Counted from the first letter of the stretch, positions 1-8,952 are shown. The stretch: 64,000 nt of DNA from Pseudomonadota bacterium (GCA_018672825.1 JABHUE010000145.1:26279-90278), one strand, 5' to 3'. Notes: generated by a model not told the origin, from the sequence alone. Program-made: numbers and translations.

Positions 1-14
1 CAATAAGTTGATCG

Positions 15-833
15 TTAACTCTGGCATACCTCGCAAACATAAAGTCGGCGCCCATTCGCGGATATTCGATTGATTTTCCCTCCACATCGATAACATGGCT
101 TCCCGGCACGGCCAAATACAGCAAACCGATAGTGTGACTTTGAAAAGCCCTTTTTTCTCAGCACCTTTACCGTACTCGGGTTATTCGTGACCCCTCCGGT
201 CTTGTAGCTTTGGGTCGATAGAATCAACGTCGTTCGAGCCAACTCATTCACCTGTCTTAACTCCAGATCTCTTGGCCGTAAAGCTGGGTTCACTTGAGCA
301 GCGAAAAGTATTTCTGAGCGCAAATAGTTTCCCAACCCCGCAACAAACGATTGGTCCAGAAACAAAGCCGAAACACTACGGCCAGAAAATCGTTTATCCA
401 GCAACTGACGTGAAATATCTCGCCAGACTATGGCCGGAGATAAAACGTCAGGCCCGAGCTTTGCGAGATAAGGAAATTGATCCAGTTCCAGCGCATTCAA
501 TAAAAAAATATCGGTCGCACTGTAAAGCAACGCGCTATGCGACGCCGTTGTTAATGCAACGCGAAGTGTTCTATTTGTTTTGGGTCGCTCACCAGCGGCT
601 TTGATATACCACCGACCATAGAGCTGGTTATGGGAGTAAAGCACGTTACCCGCATCAAAAAAAATCAGCAGGGCCTTGCCTTTTGTCGTCACGCTCTGAA
701 CGGTCGCATTCAAAAGTGCTTTACGATGCCGCTTGAGCCGCGTCGGACCCAAAAATACTTCGGTGAGCCTCTGATTGATCAAGACCTCACCAATTTGGTC
801 GGCCTCGCGACGGACCTCAGGACCCTCAGGCAT
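15..833 (-). CDS. nei: Endonuclease VIII (Nei), DNA glycosylase/AP lyase
   Basis: Base-excision repair enzyme that removes oxidised pyrimidines and cleaves the abasic site by beta/delta elimination. The protein (272 residues) begins MPEGPEVRR, giving the catalytic Pro2 and Glu3 after Met removal; Lys53 sits in KGKALL as in E. coli Nei, and SHNQLYGRW matches the family more closely than MutM. A C-terminal zinc finger has Cys247, Cys250, Cys267 and Cys270. Length is normal for Nei. It lies 25 bases downstream of an aminotransferase gene on the same strand and could be co-transcribed with it, although no functional link is apparent. Confidence 0.93.
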   Translation of the reverse strand: MPEGPEVRREADQIGEVLINQRLTEVFLGPTRLKRHRKALLNATVQSVTTKGKALLIFFDAGNVLYSHNQLYGRWYIKAAGERPKTNRTLRVALTTASHSALLYSATDIFLLNALELDQFPYLAKLGPDVLSPAIVWRDISRQLLDKRFSGRSVSALFLDQSFVAGLGNYLRSEILFAAQVNPALRPRDLELRQVNELARTTLILSTQSYKTGGVTNNPSTVKVLRKKGFSKSHYRFAVFGRAGKPCYRCGGKINRISANGRRLYVCEVCQS

Positions 834-858
834 TAGTACTCAATGCACCCTATGTTTT

Positions 859-2196
859 CTACGCCGCGGTATGTTGCGGTGCACATACATCAATCGCTGA
901 CGCGAGCTTGCCAATGAGTTCTTCAATTTGAACATCATCAATAATAAAGGGAGGCGCAAGTAACACATGATCCCCCTTTACACCATCGCGAGTGCCCGCC
1001 ATGGGATAGCAAATCAAGCCATTTTCAAACGCGGCTTTCTTTATATTAGCGGCCAAACGTAGTGCAGGATCAAAGGGTTCTTTAGTTTCCTTATTTGATA
1101 CCAGTTCAATCGCCCAAAACAGTCCCCTGCCTCGGATATCTCCTACCATCTGATGATCCAGGAACTGTTCGCGAAGCGCACTTTCAAATCGAGGACCAAG
1201 ATCACGGACTCTCGAAACTAGATCTTTAGAGTCGATCTCTTTAAACACGGCACAGCCCGCGGCTGCAGCAACCGGATGACCCAAATAGGTATGCCCATGC
1301 TGGAAAAATCCGGATCCTTCTGAAATCGCTTGATAAATTTCAGATTGGCACAACATGGCACCGATGGGTTGGTAGCCCGCCCCAAGCCCTTTAGCGATAC
1401 AAACGATATCGGGAGCAATGTCATCATACTCTGAAGCAAATAGGTAGCCGGTTCGCCCCATTCCACACATGACCTCGTCCAAGATGAGAAGAACGCCATA
1501 TTTATTACAGATTTCCCGGACTCGCTTAAAGTATCCGTCGACTGCGGGAACCGCGCCCGACGTCGCACCAACAACAGGCTCCGCCAGAAAAGCAATCACA
1601 CTGTCCGGTCCTAGCCGAAGAATCTCATCCTCGAGCGCCTGCGCAGTACGTTGACCGTAATCCCAACTCGACTCTGAGTCCGCACGTTCTGCGTATTCAT
1701 AGCAAGGCGCAATATGACTAAAGTCAGTCAACAGCGGAGAGAATTGCTTTCGGCGCCACTCGTTTCCGCCCGCTGCGAGGGCGCCCAGCGTGTTGCCATG
1801 ATAACTTTGTCGCCGAGCGATGATATGGGTTCGATGCGACTCGCCTTTTTCGACAAAGAATTGACGAGCCAATTTTAGTGCTGCCTCTACTGCTTCTGAA
1901 CCACCTGATACCAAAAACGCTCGATCGATCCCTTTCGGCGCCTTTGATATAAGAAGGCTGGCTAATTCCTCAGCCGGGTCAGACGTAAAAAATCCCGTGT
2001 GGGCAAACGCAAAATGGTCGAGCTGTTCCTGAATTGCCAGCTTAACCGCTTGATTATCATGTCCAAGACACGATACTGCTGCGCCGCTAGACCCATCAAG
2101 ATATTGCTTTCCTGTGTTATCCACCAGATAACACCCATTGCCAGACGCGGCAACAGGCAATCTAACCCGAGTATGACGAGGAAATACGTTAGACAT
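859..2196 (-). CDS. Class III (omega) aminotransferase, PLP-dependent
   Basis: Transfers an amino group from a terminal amine or amino acid to a 2-oxoacid. The 445-residue protein has the class III fold signatures: a GGSEAVEAALKLAR segment near residues 98-111 that binds the cofactor phosphate, LDEVMCGMGRTG with PLP-nitrogen Asp240, and the Schiff-base Lys269 in IAKGLGAGY. Substrate cannot be read from sequence. Its neighbours are a small alpha/beta-barrel-like protein, an ectoine-hydrolase-like M24 protein, an MFS carrier and an FAD amine oxidase, so a role in catabolism of an amino-acid-like osmolyte (for example diaminobutyrate) is plausible but inferred. Confidence 0.88.
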   Translation of the reverse strand: MSNVFPRHTRVRLPVAASGNGCYLVDNTGKQYLDGSSGAAVSCLGHDNQAVKLAIQEQLDHFAFAHTGFFTSDPAEELASLLISKAPKGIDRAFLVSGGSEAVEAALKLARQFFVEKGESHRTHIIARRQSYHGNTLGALAAGGNEWRRKQFSPLLTDFSHIAPCYEYAERADSESSWDYGQRTAQALEDEILRLGPDSVIAFLAEPVVGATSGAVPAVDGYFKRVREICNKYGVLLILDEVMCGMGRTGYLFASEYDDIAPDIVCIAKGLGAGYQPIGAMLCQSEIYQAISEGSGFFQHGHTYLGHPVAAAAGCAVFKEIDSKDLVSRVRDLGPRFESALREQFLDHQMVGDIRGRGLFWAIELVSNKETKEPFDPALRLAANIKKAAFENGLICYPMAGTRDGVKGDHVLLAPPFIIDDVQIEELIGKLASAIDVCAPQHTAA

Positions 2197-2265
2197 TAAT
2201 GTCGTATATCAGCAACTGGGGTAACGCGGCATAAGGTATTTACTAACTCTGTCTCACGCTACTCA

Positions 2266-2550
2266 CTACATCGTCACCTTAACATCGGCACTCCAAGTTT
2301 CAATCGAAGCATCATCAATTGCCCCATCAGCAACCATCCCGCCAAAAATTCGTTGCGCAACAGAGGTAGCGGCTTCCATTGTCGCCGCATCCGGATAACG
2401 GGCGACAACAACGCCGTTTCCATTATCGTCAAATGCCATTTCAATAAAATCCGCGCCCACTGTCGCCACTTCTTCCCGAGCGGCTTGCGCCATCTCGGCG
2501 GCCTTCTCGGTATTTGAACTTGTGAAACGAGTGATTCTGTAAATCGACAT
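2266..2550 (-). CDS. Small protein, dimeric alpha/beta-barrel-like, function unknown
   Basis: A 94-residue soluble protein with no signal peptide. The pattern (SIYRITRFTSS at the start, a central helix rich in Ala/Glu, then GNGVVVARYPDAATMEAA and an amphipathic helix) resembles ferredoxin-like dimeric alpha/beta-barrel (ABM-type) proteins, but I do not recognise a specific family. The start is decided by a strong AAGGAG Shine-Dalgarno site seven bases upstream of the ATG. It sits between the M24 protein and the aminotransferase on the same strand, so it probably belongs to that transcription group. Confidence 0.7.
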   Translation of the reverse strand: MSIYRITRFTSSNTEKAAEMAQAAREEVATVGADFIEMAFDDNGNGVVVARYPDAATMEAATSVAQRIFGGMVADGAIDDASIETWSADVKVTM

Positions 2551-2780
2551 ATCTATCTCCTTATCATTTTTTATTTTTCGTTTAGGCTTGTCACGTCTAA
2601 TTTTAATTCCGAAAACTGTAGGCCGTTAAATAAAAAGAAAACAATTATTCACTTGGATATGGCTCTAGAGCCCTTGGGTATTTTAATGCGCTTCACCCCA
2701 AACGGTACATTTAACCGAAACCTGACTCACTCATAAGGAAAACCCATCAAAGCGAATACTTTATCGCCAAAACCCATCTT

Positions 2781-3953
2781 TTAGCGAACATCGATGACGC
2801 TCCGCGGAAAATCGGTAAGGCAATCGACCCCTGAGTCTGTGACCGCAACCGTCTCACTAAATTCAATACCCCAGCCATCCATCCACATGCCGAGCATCAC
2901 ATGAAGAGTCATATTTTTTTCTAGCACTGTTGAATCATTAGCGCGTAGGCTTATCGTGTGCTCACCCCAGTCGGGTGAATAGCCAACGCCGATGCCATAC
3001 CCAATTCGGCTTTCTTTGACCAAGCCGTAACGGTTTAGTACCTTTTGCCAAGCCGCATGAACATCTCCTGCCGTGACACCTGGACGAACTGTCGCTAATA
3101 CCGATTCGAGGCCTTCGGTAACCGCATTCGCAGTATCGTAAACTTTTTGAGGACCGCTGCCTAATTGAAATGTTCGAGCGAGACCCGCGTTGTAGCGCTT
3201 GTGGGCGCCACCTAATTCGAGAGCAACCGTCTGGTTTTTCTCAAACGGTATATCTGTCCACATCGGATGCGCTGTCGCCGCAGCCTCGCCCGCCATAACG
3301 AGTGGACAGAGTGCCGGAAGGTCTCCTCCCGAGCCATTGATACCGCTTGTACCCGCCTCGAGAATTTTAGCGACAAGATCACATTGTCTGACCCCCGGCG
3401 CAATATGCTCTCGAGCAACTTGTTGCACATGGCTCGCAATTTGTGCCGCGATCCGCATGACTTCAACTTCTGCGTCACTCTTGATGAGTCGACACCAGTT
3501 TACAAGTCGATCTGCATCTTGCCAGTGAACCTCTGACAGCGTGCTTTGAAGACGCTCAACGGCTTTGAAGGAGAAAAAATAGGTATCACTCTCAAAACCG
3601 ACTCGCTTACCCGATAGATCAAAATTGCGTATCTCATCCGCAATCGCTTCCATAGGGTGGACATCATCACGCTGAACCAGATCTTCGGAGTACGGGCGAA
3701 CGCTTTCTTCGGACAAAAATGTTGTGAGGTAAACCGCGCCCGCGTCCATCTGGCGACCTAGCCATACGGGGGCATGGTCGTGTAATACCAGCATAACCTG
3801 AGGTACATAGAACGACCAGGCATCGAAGCCTGTTAGCCAATTCATGTTGGCGGGATCACCAATAACAAGCGCATCAAGATCTTGCTCCAGCATTGATTTT
3901 CGGACAAGAGTCAGGCGGCGGTGATACTCCAACAAATCAAACGCAGGTTTCAT
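2781..3953 (-). CDS. M24-family hydrolase, ectoine hydrolase (DoeA/EutD)-like
   Basis: The 390-residue protein has the creatinase/aminopeptidase-P two-domain layout. The segment NMNWLTGFDAWSFYV near residues 37-51 and GYSPDWGEHTISLR near the C-terminus are what I remember of ectoine hydrolases, which open the ectoine ring to acetyl-diaminobutyrate. The two aspartates that normally hold metal are replaced: LELGG and AGLARTF stand where D-x-G and D-x-x-R-T-F are expected, consistent with a metal-free creatinase-like enzyme. No acetyl-diaminobutyrate deacetylase (DoeB) is in the window, so another related substrate is possible. Divergent from the MFS gene across a 113-base gap. Confidence 0.75.
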   Translation of the reverse strand: MKPAFDLLEYHRRLTLVRKSMLEQDLDALVIGDPANMNWLTGFDAWSFYVPQVMLVLHDHAPVWLGRQMDAGAVYLTTFLSEESVRPYSEDLVQRDDVHPMEAIADEIRNFDLSGKRVGFESDTYFFSFKAVERLQSTLSEVHWQDADRLVNWCRLIKSDAEVEVMRIAAQIASHVQQVAREHIAPGVRQCDLVAKILEAGTSGINGSGGDLPALCPLVMAGEAAATAHPMWTDIPFEKNQTVALELGGAHKRYNAGLARTFQLGSGPQKVYDTANAVTEGLESVLATVRPGVTAGDVHAAWQKVLNRYGLVKESRIGYGIGVGYSPDWGEHTISLRANDSTVLEKNMTLHVMLGMWMDGWGIEFSETVAVTDSGVDCLTDFPRSVIDVR

Positions 3954-4066
3954 TTCTTTAATTTCCGTTCGTTAAAACTTCTGTCGTTATTTAATCATAA
4001 CAAGGTGTCATCTCTATTGACGAAACTCTATACTTGCACTCCCGCCCCATTACTCAGGTCTCGAAT

Positions 4067-5344
4067 ATGTCTTCCATACGAAATCCGGCTATCGTGGCGG
4101 CATCTTGCATTCTCGCGGTTAGCTTTGTAGTAATGCTGCTTGCTTATGGCGTACGACATTCTTTTTCAGTTTTTTTTCCTTTCATTCTGGAAGACTACCC
4201 CTGGAGTCGAGGCGGCACAGCATTTATGTTCTCGCTGCACTTAATGGTCTACGGAATCTGTGCGCCCATTGCTGGATCTCTGACTACAAACTGGCCTACT
4301 AAGCCTCTTCTCATCTTTGGTATTTGCGTTCTGGGTGTCGCCGCAGCCGCTTGTGCCTTTGCAACAGAACTCTGGCATTTTTATCTATTATTTGGCGTGC
4401 TGGCACCTATTGGACTTGCTTGTGCAGGTTCACCCGTCCTTAATCCGACGATCATGAACTGGTTTCACGATCGGCGTGGCATGGCGCTTGGGCTTGCCCA
4501 AACCGGAGGCGGGCTCAGTTTTGTATTCGTATTTATGATGGAATCCATCATCGTATCGACGGGTTGGCGGTCAGCTTATCTTTTCATGGGAGCCCTTACG
4601 ATTGTCATCCTTCTGCCCATTGTAATTTTTGGCTATACGTTCTCTCCTGAGCATCGAAACCTTAAAGCAATTGGATCGAGTGACGTCAAACTGTCTGATG
4701 CCCCAAAAAAAATTAAACGCAGCGATTCACCAGTTCAATGGACACCTGCCACCGGAATTCGAAACCCTCGTATCTGGCTCTTATTTGTATCTAATATGCT
4801 GTTCTGGGGGACCGGGTGTTACCTGATCCTGGCGCATCAGGTTAAGTACGCAATCGACCTTGATTTCTCATCAACCGCAGCTGCTGCGACAACAGGGATC
4901 TTCGGGATTTGCATGGTGCTGGGTCAAGCAAGTTCGTTTATTTCGGACTACATCGGGCGAGAGAAGACCGTCCTAATCGCCACAGGCTTGACAACAACAG
5001 GCGCCCTTATTCTGTTATCGCTGAGTCCTGGCGCTTCTTTAATTTCGCTTTACAGTTTTGCCGCACTGTTTGGTTTTGGTGCCGGCATTTTTGCCGTTTG
5101 CGTCTTTGTAGGGACTGCGGATATTTTCTCAGGACGTTATTTTGGATTGTTCGGCGGAATCGTCACCGCTGGCATGGGCTTTGGTGGCGCCTTTGGGCCT
5201 TGGCTCGGAGGCTTGCTTTTTGATGTCTCTGGCTCTTATCAATATTCTTTTATCTTCTCAGCAAGCAGCTTTGTCCTATCCTTTATCTGCTTTTATCTCG
5301 CGGCGCCGCGGCGATCTGTAACCCCGCGTTGGTCAAAAATCTAA
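4067..5344 (+). CDS. MFS transporter (12 TM, monocarboxylate/oxalate-formate type)
   Basis: A 425-residue polytopic inner-membrane carrier. Twelve hydrophobic segments are evident in two halves, with a cytoplasmic linker near residues 205-235 rich in Lys and Asp. RRGMALGLAQTGGGL after TM4 and ISDYIGREKT between TM8 and TM9 are the MFS loop motifs, and the overall pattern is that of the monocarboxylate/oxalate-formate antiporter branch. I chose ATG 4067 over an in-frame TTG 33 bases earlier because it gives a conventional short N-terminus. Divergent from the ectoine-hydrolase-like gene, so it may import that enzyme's substrate (inference). Confidence 0.82.
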   Translation: MSSIRNPAIVAASCILAVSFVVMLLAYGVRHSFSVFFPFILEDYPWSRGGTAFMFSLHLMVYGICAPIAGSLTTNWPTKPLLIFGICVLGVAAAACAFATELWHFYLLFGVLAPIGLACAGSPVLNPTIMNWFHDRRGMALGLAQTGGGLSFVFVFMMESIIVSTGWRSAYLFMGALTIVILLPIVIFGYTFSPEHRNLKAIGSSDVKLSDAPKKIKRSDSPVQWTPATGIRNPRIWLLFVSNMLFWGTGCYLILAHQVKYAIDLDFSSTAAAATTGIFGICMVLGQASSFISDYIGREKTVLIATGLTTTGALILLSLSPGASLISLYSFAALFGFGAGIFAVCVFVGTADIFSGRYFGLFGGIVTAGMGFGGAFGPWLGGLLFDVSGSYQYSFIFSASSFVLSFICFYLAAPRRSVTPRWSKI

Positions 5345-5348
5345 ACTC

Positions 5349-5645
5349 TCAGCGACGCTTCAGCTCAACTTCGACAAATGAGATCGGCCTGTCTTCAATA
5401 TTGATCACATTGTGCTCAACCCCCTCGTTTCGAAAATATGCCTCCCCGGCAGGAATTGAGACCTCTCGCTGCTCGCCTCCCGGCTCTTCCAGACGCATTT
5501 TCAAATCACTAATGGCCGTAATGACATAGTCATGCTCATGGCGATGCCAACCCGTCTGGGCTTCTGGCGCGAAATCAAACCGCGTGACTCTCACCTGTCC
5601 GTTATCAATCAGTAATGTGGCAGTTGCCATTTTTTGATCACTCAT
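5349..5645 (-). CDS. Small cupin-domain protein
   Basis: A 98-residue single-domain cupin. The metal-binding cupin motif 1 is visible as GWHRHEHDYVITAI (His-x-His with downstream residues) near residues 32-45, and motif 2 lies around GEAYFRNEGVEHNV near residues 66-79 with its His. Such small cupins act as isomerases, dioxygenases or sensors, and the activity cannot be assigned here. It converges with the MFS gene with only four bases between stop codons, and diverges from the FAD oxidoreductase across 142 bases, so it may belong to the same catabolic region. Confidence 0.78.
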   Translation of the reverse strand: MSDQKMATATLLIDNGQVRVTRFDFAPEAQTGWHRHEHDYVITAISDLKMRLEEPGGEQREVSIPAGEAYFRNEGVEHNVINIEDRPISFVEVELKRR

Positions 5646-5787
5646 CTTATTGTCTCAATGTAAAAAACGAAGGTTAAATCCACTATTGTCTGGGCGTCAT
5701 TCTAGCCCATCAGTTCTATAATCCATCCTAGCTAAAAATCTGTTTTACTAATAACTTTACTGATCAATCAAGACTGCGATATTTTTC

Positions 5788-6948
5788 ATGTCTCCAGACG
5801 TTGTCATTGTGGGTGCCGGTATTACGGGTTGCGTGACTGCCTATGAGCTATCGAAGAGTGGTCTTCGTGTCCAAGTCATTGAAAAATACTACCCCGCATC
5901 CATGGGATCAGGCTGGACGCTTGCTGGCGTGCGGCAATCCGGAAGACACCCGGCTGAATTGCCACTCGCCCAGTACTCTGTCGAAAAATGGCTAAACCTT
6001 GATGAGGCGCTTGATGCAGATACGGGTTATGTCCAAGCAGGCAATCTGCGTTTAGCACGCTCCGAAGAAGAAGTTAAAAAAGTTAAATCTCTTGTCAACG
6101 CGCAACAACAAGAAAATTTAAATATCATATTATTGTCGAACAATGAGCAAGTTCGTGATGTAGCGCCATGCGTATCAAAAAAAATACGTGCAGCCTCGTT
6201 CTGCCCAACCGATGGACACGCAGATCCTCAATCAACGGTCGATGCTTTTAAGCGAGCGGCGGAACGCCAAGGAGTCACGTTCCACATTGGAGAGTCTGCG
6301 CAAAAGCTTCTCATTAGAAACAACCAGGTCATTGGATTAAAGACAAGCAAAAGAAGAATCAATACATCAAAGTGTCTTTTAGCATGTGGCGTCAGTATTA
6401 ATGAATTAATTGAACCTATTGGCATCAAAATCCCACTTTCGATTTCAATTGCCACCGTCATTCAAACCACTCGACAAGAACCACTTCTGACACCTGTCCT
6501 TGGTGTAGTTGATGGTGCGGTCACACTTCGTCAACAAAGAAATGGTCGATTTCGACTATCAAGTGGAGTTGAAGCCTGGAGCGGCAAGATAACCGAAATA
6601 AATGGCCAACCATATGCCTTTCCAGCTATCTCAAAAGTCCAGTCCACTCTCGAGGCAGGATTAGATATTTTTCCGGCTCTCGAGCATTTTCAGATGCGCA
6701 GCTTCTGGGGTGGAATCATTGACCTAACCCCCGATGCGCTACCCGTTCTTGGTGAAGCGCCTAACGCTAAGGGACTGTTTCTCGCCAGCGGCTTTTCTGG
6801 GCACGGTTTTGGCATCGCTCCCGCTTCAGGCCATATTCTTTCCAAACTCATCCTTGAGCAAACGCCAGATCTTCCAATTAAAAGCTTCGCTTTTAACCGG
6901 TTTGATCAGAGATCAACACCCCAATCTCAAGCAACCCTGCATGGTTAA
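5788..6948 (+). CDS. FAD-dependent amine/amino-acid oxidoreductase (DAO family)
   Basis: A 386-residue flavoprotein of the D-amino-acid oxidase/sarcosine oxidase-beta family. The dinucleotide-binding loop VIVGAGITG is at residues 6-14 with the acidic strand end at VIEK, and the C-terminal FAD-binding signature FLASGFSGHGFGIAPASG is complete. The FWGGIIDLTPDALPVLG segment resembles hydroxyproline and sarcosine dehydrogenases. No signal peptide is seen, so it acts in the cytoplasm. It is followed after 38 bases by yajD. The substrate is unknown; proximity to an aminotransferase, M24 hydrolase and MFS carrier suggests oxidation of a secondary amine or D-amino acid. Confidence 0.82.
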   Translation: MSPDVVIVGAGITGCVTAYELSKSGLRVQVIEKYYPASMGSGWTLAGVRQSGRHPAELPLAQYSVEKWLNLDEALDADTGYVQAGNLRLARSEEEVKKVKSLVNAQQQENLNIILLSNNEQVRDVAPCVSKKIRAASFCPTDGHADPQSTVDAFKRAAERQGVTFHIGESAQKLLIRNNQVIGLKTSKRRINTSKCLLACGVSINELIEPIGIKIPLSISIATVIQTTRQEPLLTPVLGVVDGAVTLRQQRNGRFRLSSGVEAWSGKITEINGQPYAFPAISKVQSTLEAGLDIFPALEHFQMRSFWGGIIDLTPDALPVLGEAPNAKGLFLASGFSGHGFGIAPASGHILSKLILEQTPDLPIKSFAFNRFDQRSTPQSQATLHG

Positions 6949-6986
6949 ATCCGCAATCAAAAGACTTGCGATATCATCTAACGTAA

Positions 6987-7352
6987 ATGAGTGATTCTAA
7001 AAAACTCGATACCATTATTGCCCAAGCCGTTAAGGGGCGTGACGCCCGTGAGCGGGACTATCGAGCACAGTCGTTAAAAATTCATCCTTGGGTATGTGGG
7101 CGCTGTGGTCGAGAATTCACCCGGGCGAATCTTCATGAGTTGACGGTCCATCATAGAGACCATGATCATGACAATAATCCGCCGGATGGATCCAATTGGG
7201 AAAATCTGTGCCTCTATTGTCATGATAACGAGCACGCGAGATACGTAGATGCCGTTCCTGGTGCTGAGTCCCGAAAATCAACTCAACTAACCCACAAAGG
7301 ATTAGCGGGCCTGAGCGATCTTTTAAAAAAAGATGGCCCTAAAAACGGATAG
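6987..7352 (+). CDS. yajD: HNH nuclease family protein YajD
   Basis: A 121-residue HNH-fold protein closely resembling E. coli YajD. Zinc knuckle cysteines are C37/C40 (WVCGRCGREF) and C75/C78 (CLYCHDNEH); the catalytic-type His pair is in TVHHRDHDHDNNP near residues 53-65, followed by GSNWENLCLYC. The activity in the cell is not established for the family; a nuclease role is inferred from the fold. The N-terminal 25 residues and C-terminal tail are polar and probably flexible. It runs in the same direction as the upstream oxidoreductase and converges with the RidA gene. Confidence 0.88.
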   Translation: MSDSKKLDTIIAQAVKGRDARERDYRAQSLKIHPWVCGRCGREFTRANLHELTVHHRDHDHDNNPPDGSNWENLCLYCHDNEHARYVDAVPGAESRKSTQLTHKGLAGLSDLLKKDGPKNG

Positions 7353-7380
7353 CAGCCATACTGCTGTCACATATAAATTT

Positions 7381-7779
7381 TTATTTTGACTCCACCCAGG
7401 CGATTGCTTCTATTTCGACCAACATAGTTGCATCAGCCAATCTTGCCTCTACCGTTGTTCTTGCTGGCGGATCATTTGGAAAAACTTGGGCAAATTCTGC
7501 ATTCATCGCATCAAAGTCCCTCATGTCGGTCAAATAGACATTGCACTTTAAAACGTCATCAACCGTTGCCCCACCCTCGTGAAGAACCGAGACGACATTC
7601 TTTAGGGTCTGCCGGGTTTGAGCCGCAACATCACCAATAGCCGTAACTTCTCCACTTTCATCCCACGCGACCTGTCCCGCTGTGAAAATAAAACCCCCGC
7701 CCGCAGCACCGGGGGAGTAGGGATAGCTTGGTCTCGGTTGAAACTCAAGGTTTTCAGGCTTTAACGTTTTTCTTGGCAT
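7381..7779 (-). CDS. RidA/YjgF family protein (enamine/imine deaminase-like)
   Basis: Members hydrolyse reactive enamine/imine intermediates released by PLP enzymes and flavin amine oxidases, as homotrimers. From the chosen start the protein has 132 residues. The Arg of PPARTTVEARL (aligned to the substrate-carboxylate Arg of RidA) and the downstream VEIEA segment are present; FTAGQVAWDESG is the family N-terminal motif. I chose the ATG at 7779, which has an AGGAA site about eight bases upstream, over a TTG 18 bases further upstream with no such site. A RidA protein beside aminotransferase and amine oxidase genes fits imine clean-up. Confidence 0.87.
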   Translation of the reverse strand: MPRKTLKPENLEFQPRPSYPYSPGAAGGGFIFTAGQVAWDESGEVTAIGDVAAQTRQTLKNVVSVLHEGGATVDDVLKCNVYLTDMRDFDAMNAEFAQVFPNDPPARTTVEARLADATMLVEIEAIAWVESK

Positions 7780-7793
7780 ATCACTTTCCTTAA

Positions 7794-8006
7794 TCAACTG
7801 ATGACGAAATAGTTTGTGGTATTTTCCGGCAATCCGTCTACTATATTTTGAATCGCTATTGGTTGCATTACTTCACACAGGGAATTGAACTGTAAGCGAT
7901 TTGGAAACCCGACAACAGATTTTGCTGTATCGTAAATTGACGCATGCTCGATTACCCCAAGAAAAACCAGTCCGTTGAATTTCGGGGGCATCAGCGACTT
8001 GTACAT
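7794..8006 (-). CDS. Possible small ORF of 70 codons, doubtful
   Basis: An ATG-started frame with no visible Shine-Dalgarno site and no family I recognise. It occupies most of the otherwise empty stretch between the RidA gene and the small membrane protein at 8175, ends right at the RidA leader, and shows no clear codon bias. I list it only because nothing else explains this roughly 370-base stretch; it is as likely to be RidA promoter/leader sequence. Confidence 0.2.
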   Translation of the reverse strand: MYKSLMPPKFNGLVFLGVIEHASIYDTAKSVVGFPNRLQFNSLCEVMQPIAIQNIVDGLPENTTNYFVIS

Positions 8007-8174
8007 AACAACAAAAATTAACTTTTGAAACGACGCCCATTGACGTAAATAATTTTTACCTCCTTACCTTATCTTTCACTGGTTGTTCAGCTCGGATTGC
8101 CTCTATTTTTTTAGATTGCTGTCTATAAAAATGTTAGGATTTGGCTTTGACGATCTCTACAGTACTCTGCGTTC

Positions 8175-8558
8175 ATGATAAAAATTTGGTTAGGCGTCTT
8201 TCTTGTCGCGCTTCTTTTAATAAGTGTTCTTGCATTTTTGCCAAACAATCGCTGGGTTCGTCGCGCTTTGCTTGGCCTCGCGCTGTCAGTTGTAATTTTT
8301 TCCTCTTATTTCTTCTTTTCTCCCTATGAAAACTGTTTACGAGGACTTGGCTATGTTGATGACTTCTCGCTCGAGGAATTCGTGGAGGAGATTGTGGACG
8401 AGTTTGCAGATGATCAGACCGATTCAGAACCAACACCAACCGACGCGAGCGAAACACCGTTTACCGATGCCATGGGTTCATTAAATACAACCAGCAATAT
8501 TAATGGACGTCCGTTTGGCGACATCGAAGGGGTCTGCGATTCCAGGACATGGTGGTAA
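8175..8558 (+). CDS. Small membrane protein with acidic soluble tail, unknown
   Basis: A 127-residue protein with two predicted transmembrane helices (about residues 4-21 and 31-49) and then FSPYENCLRGLGY, followed by a strongly acidic stretch (EEFVEEIVDEFADD) and a low-complexity polar tail ending in DSRTWW. I recognise no family. The FSPYENC segment right after the second helix resembles a segment in the 50-residue protein at 10293-10445. The ATG is preceded by no strong Shine-Dalgarno site. Likely inner-membrane with a tail of unknown orientation; partners unknown. Confidence 0.6.
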   Translation: MIKIWLGVFLVALLLISVLAFLPNNRWVRRALLGLALSVVIFSSYFFFSPYENCLRGLGYVDDFSLEEFVEEIVDEFADDQTDSEPTPTDASETPFTDAMGSLNTTSNINGRPFGDIEGVCDSRTWW

Positions 8559-8652
8559 TGACGAACACTTTCGGGATAGTTACAGGTAGAATCTAATCAG
8601 AATTTAAAGGCGTCCGTTTTTATTAAAATGAGGCGCTCAAACTAAGTTATAC

Positions 8653-8729
8653 GCGCCCGTAGCTCAGCTGGATAGAGTACCTGGCTTCGAACCAGGTGGT
8701 CGGGAGTTCGAATCTCTCCGGGCGCGCCA
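8653..8729 (+). tRNA. tRNA-Arg, anticodon TCG
   Basis: A complete cloverleaf of 77 bases. The acceptor stem pairs GCGCCCG (8653-8659) with CGGGCGC, followed by discriminator G and an encoded CCA end at 8727-8729. The D arm contains AGCTCAGCTGGATAGAG, the anticodon stem is CCTGG/CCAGG with loop CTTCGAA giving anticodon TCG (reads CGA), and the T arm has GTTCGAATC. It stands alone, and is followed by a higher-G+C gene, a common arrangement at integration sites. Confidence 0.97.
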
Positions 8730-8734
8730 TAATT

Positions 8735-8932
8735 TCAATGAGTTACGGCGCCCTTTAAAATCCCACTGTCTAATATTCTTGAGGCCTCCAAGGGGGTAAT
8801 TGGCTGCTTCAACGTTATTCCGCAGGAATATACGGGGCACCGACCCTTCATCTGGGCGCTAAGCACAAGGTTAGGGGTAATCCGAAAACCTTTAACCGGA
8901 AGATAGCTTGGGGATGAATAATCGATCACCAT
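8735..8932 (-). CDS. Possible small ORF downstream of tRNA-Arg, unknown
   Basis: A frame of about 65 codons from ATG 8932 (an in-frame GTG lies 30 bases earlier, overlapping the deiminase start). It contains a Cys-Pro-x-x-x-Cys segment (GRCPVYSCGITL) but no family I recognise and no Shine-Dalgarno site. It fills the gap between tRNA-Arg and the deiminase gene and may be a fragment left by an insertion event rather than a working gene. Confidence 0.28.
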   Translation of the reverse strand: MVIDYSSPSYLPVKGFRITPNLVLSAQMKGRCPVYSCGITLKQPITPLEASRILDSGILKGAVTH

Positions 8933-8952
8933 GTTCTGACTAACAACTCTGG

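Noticed and set aside
4034-4066. TTG start for the MFS gene
   Set aside because: It adds eleven residues of no family resemblance and has no better ribosome-binding site than ATG 4067.
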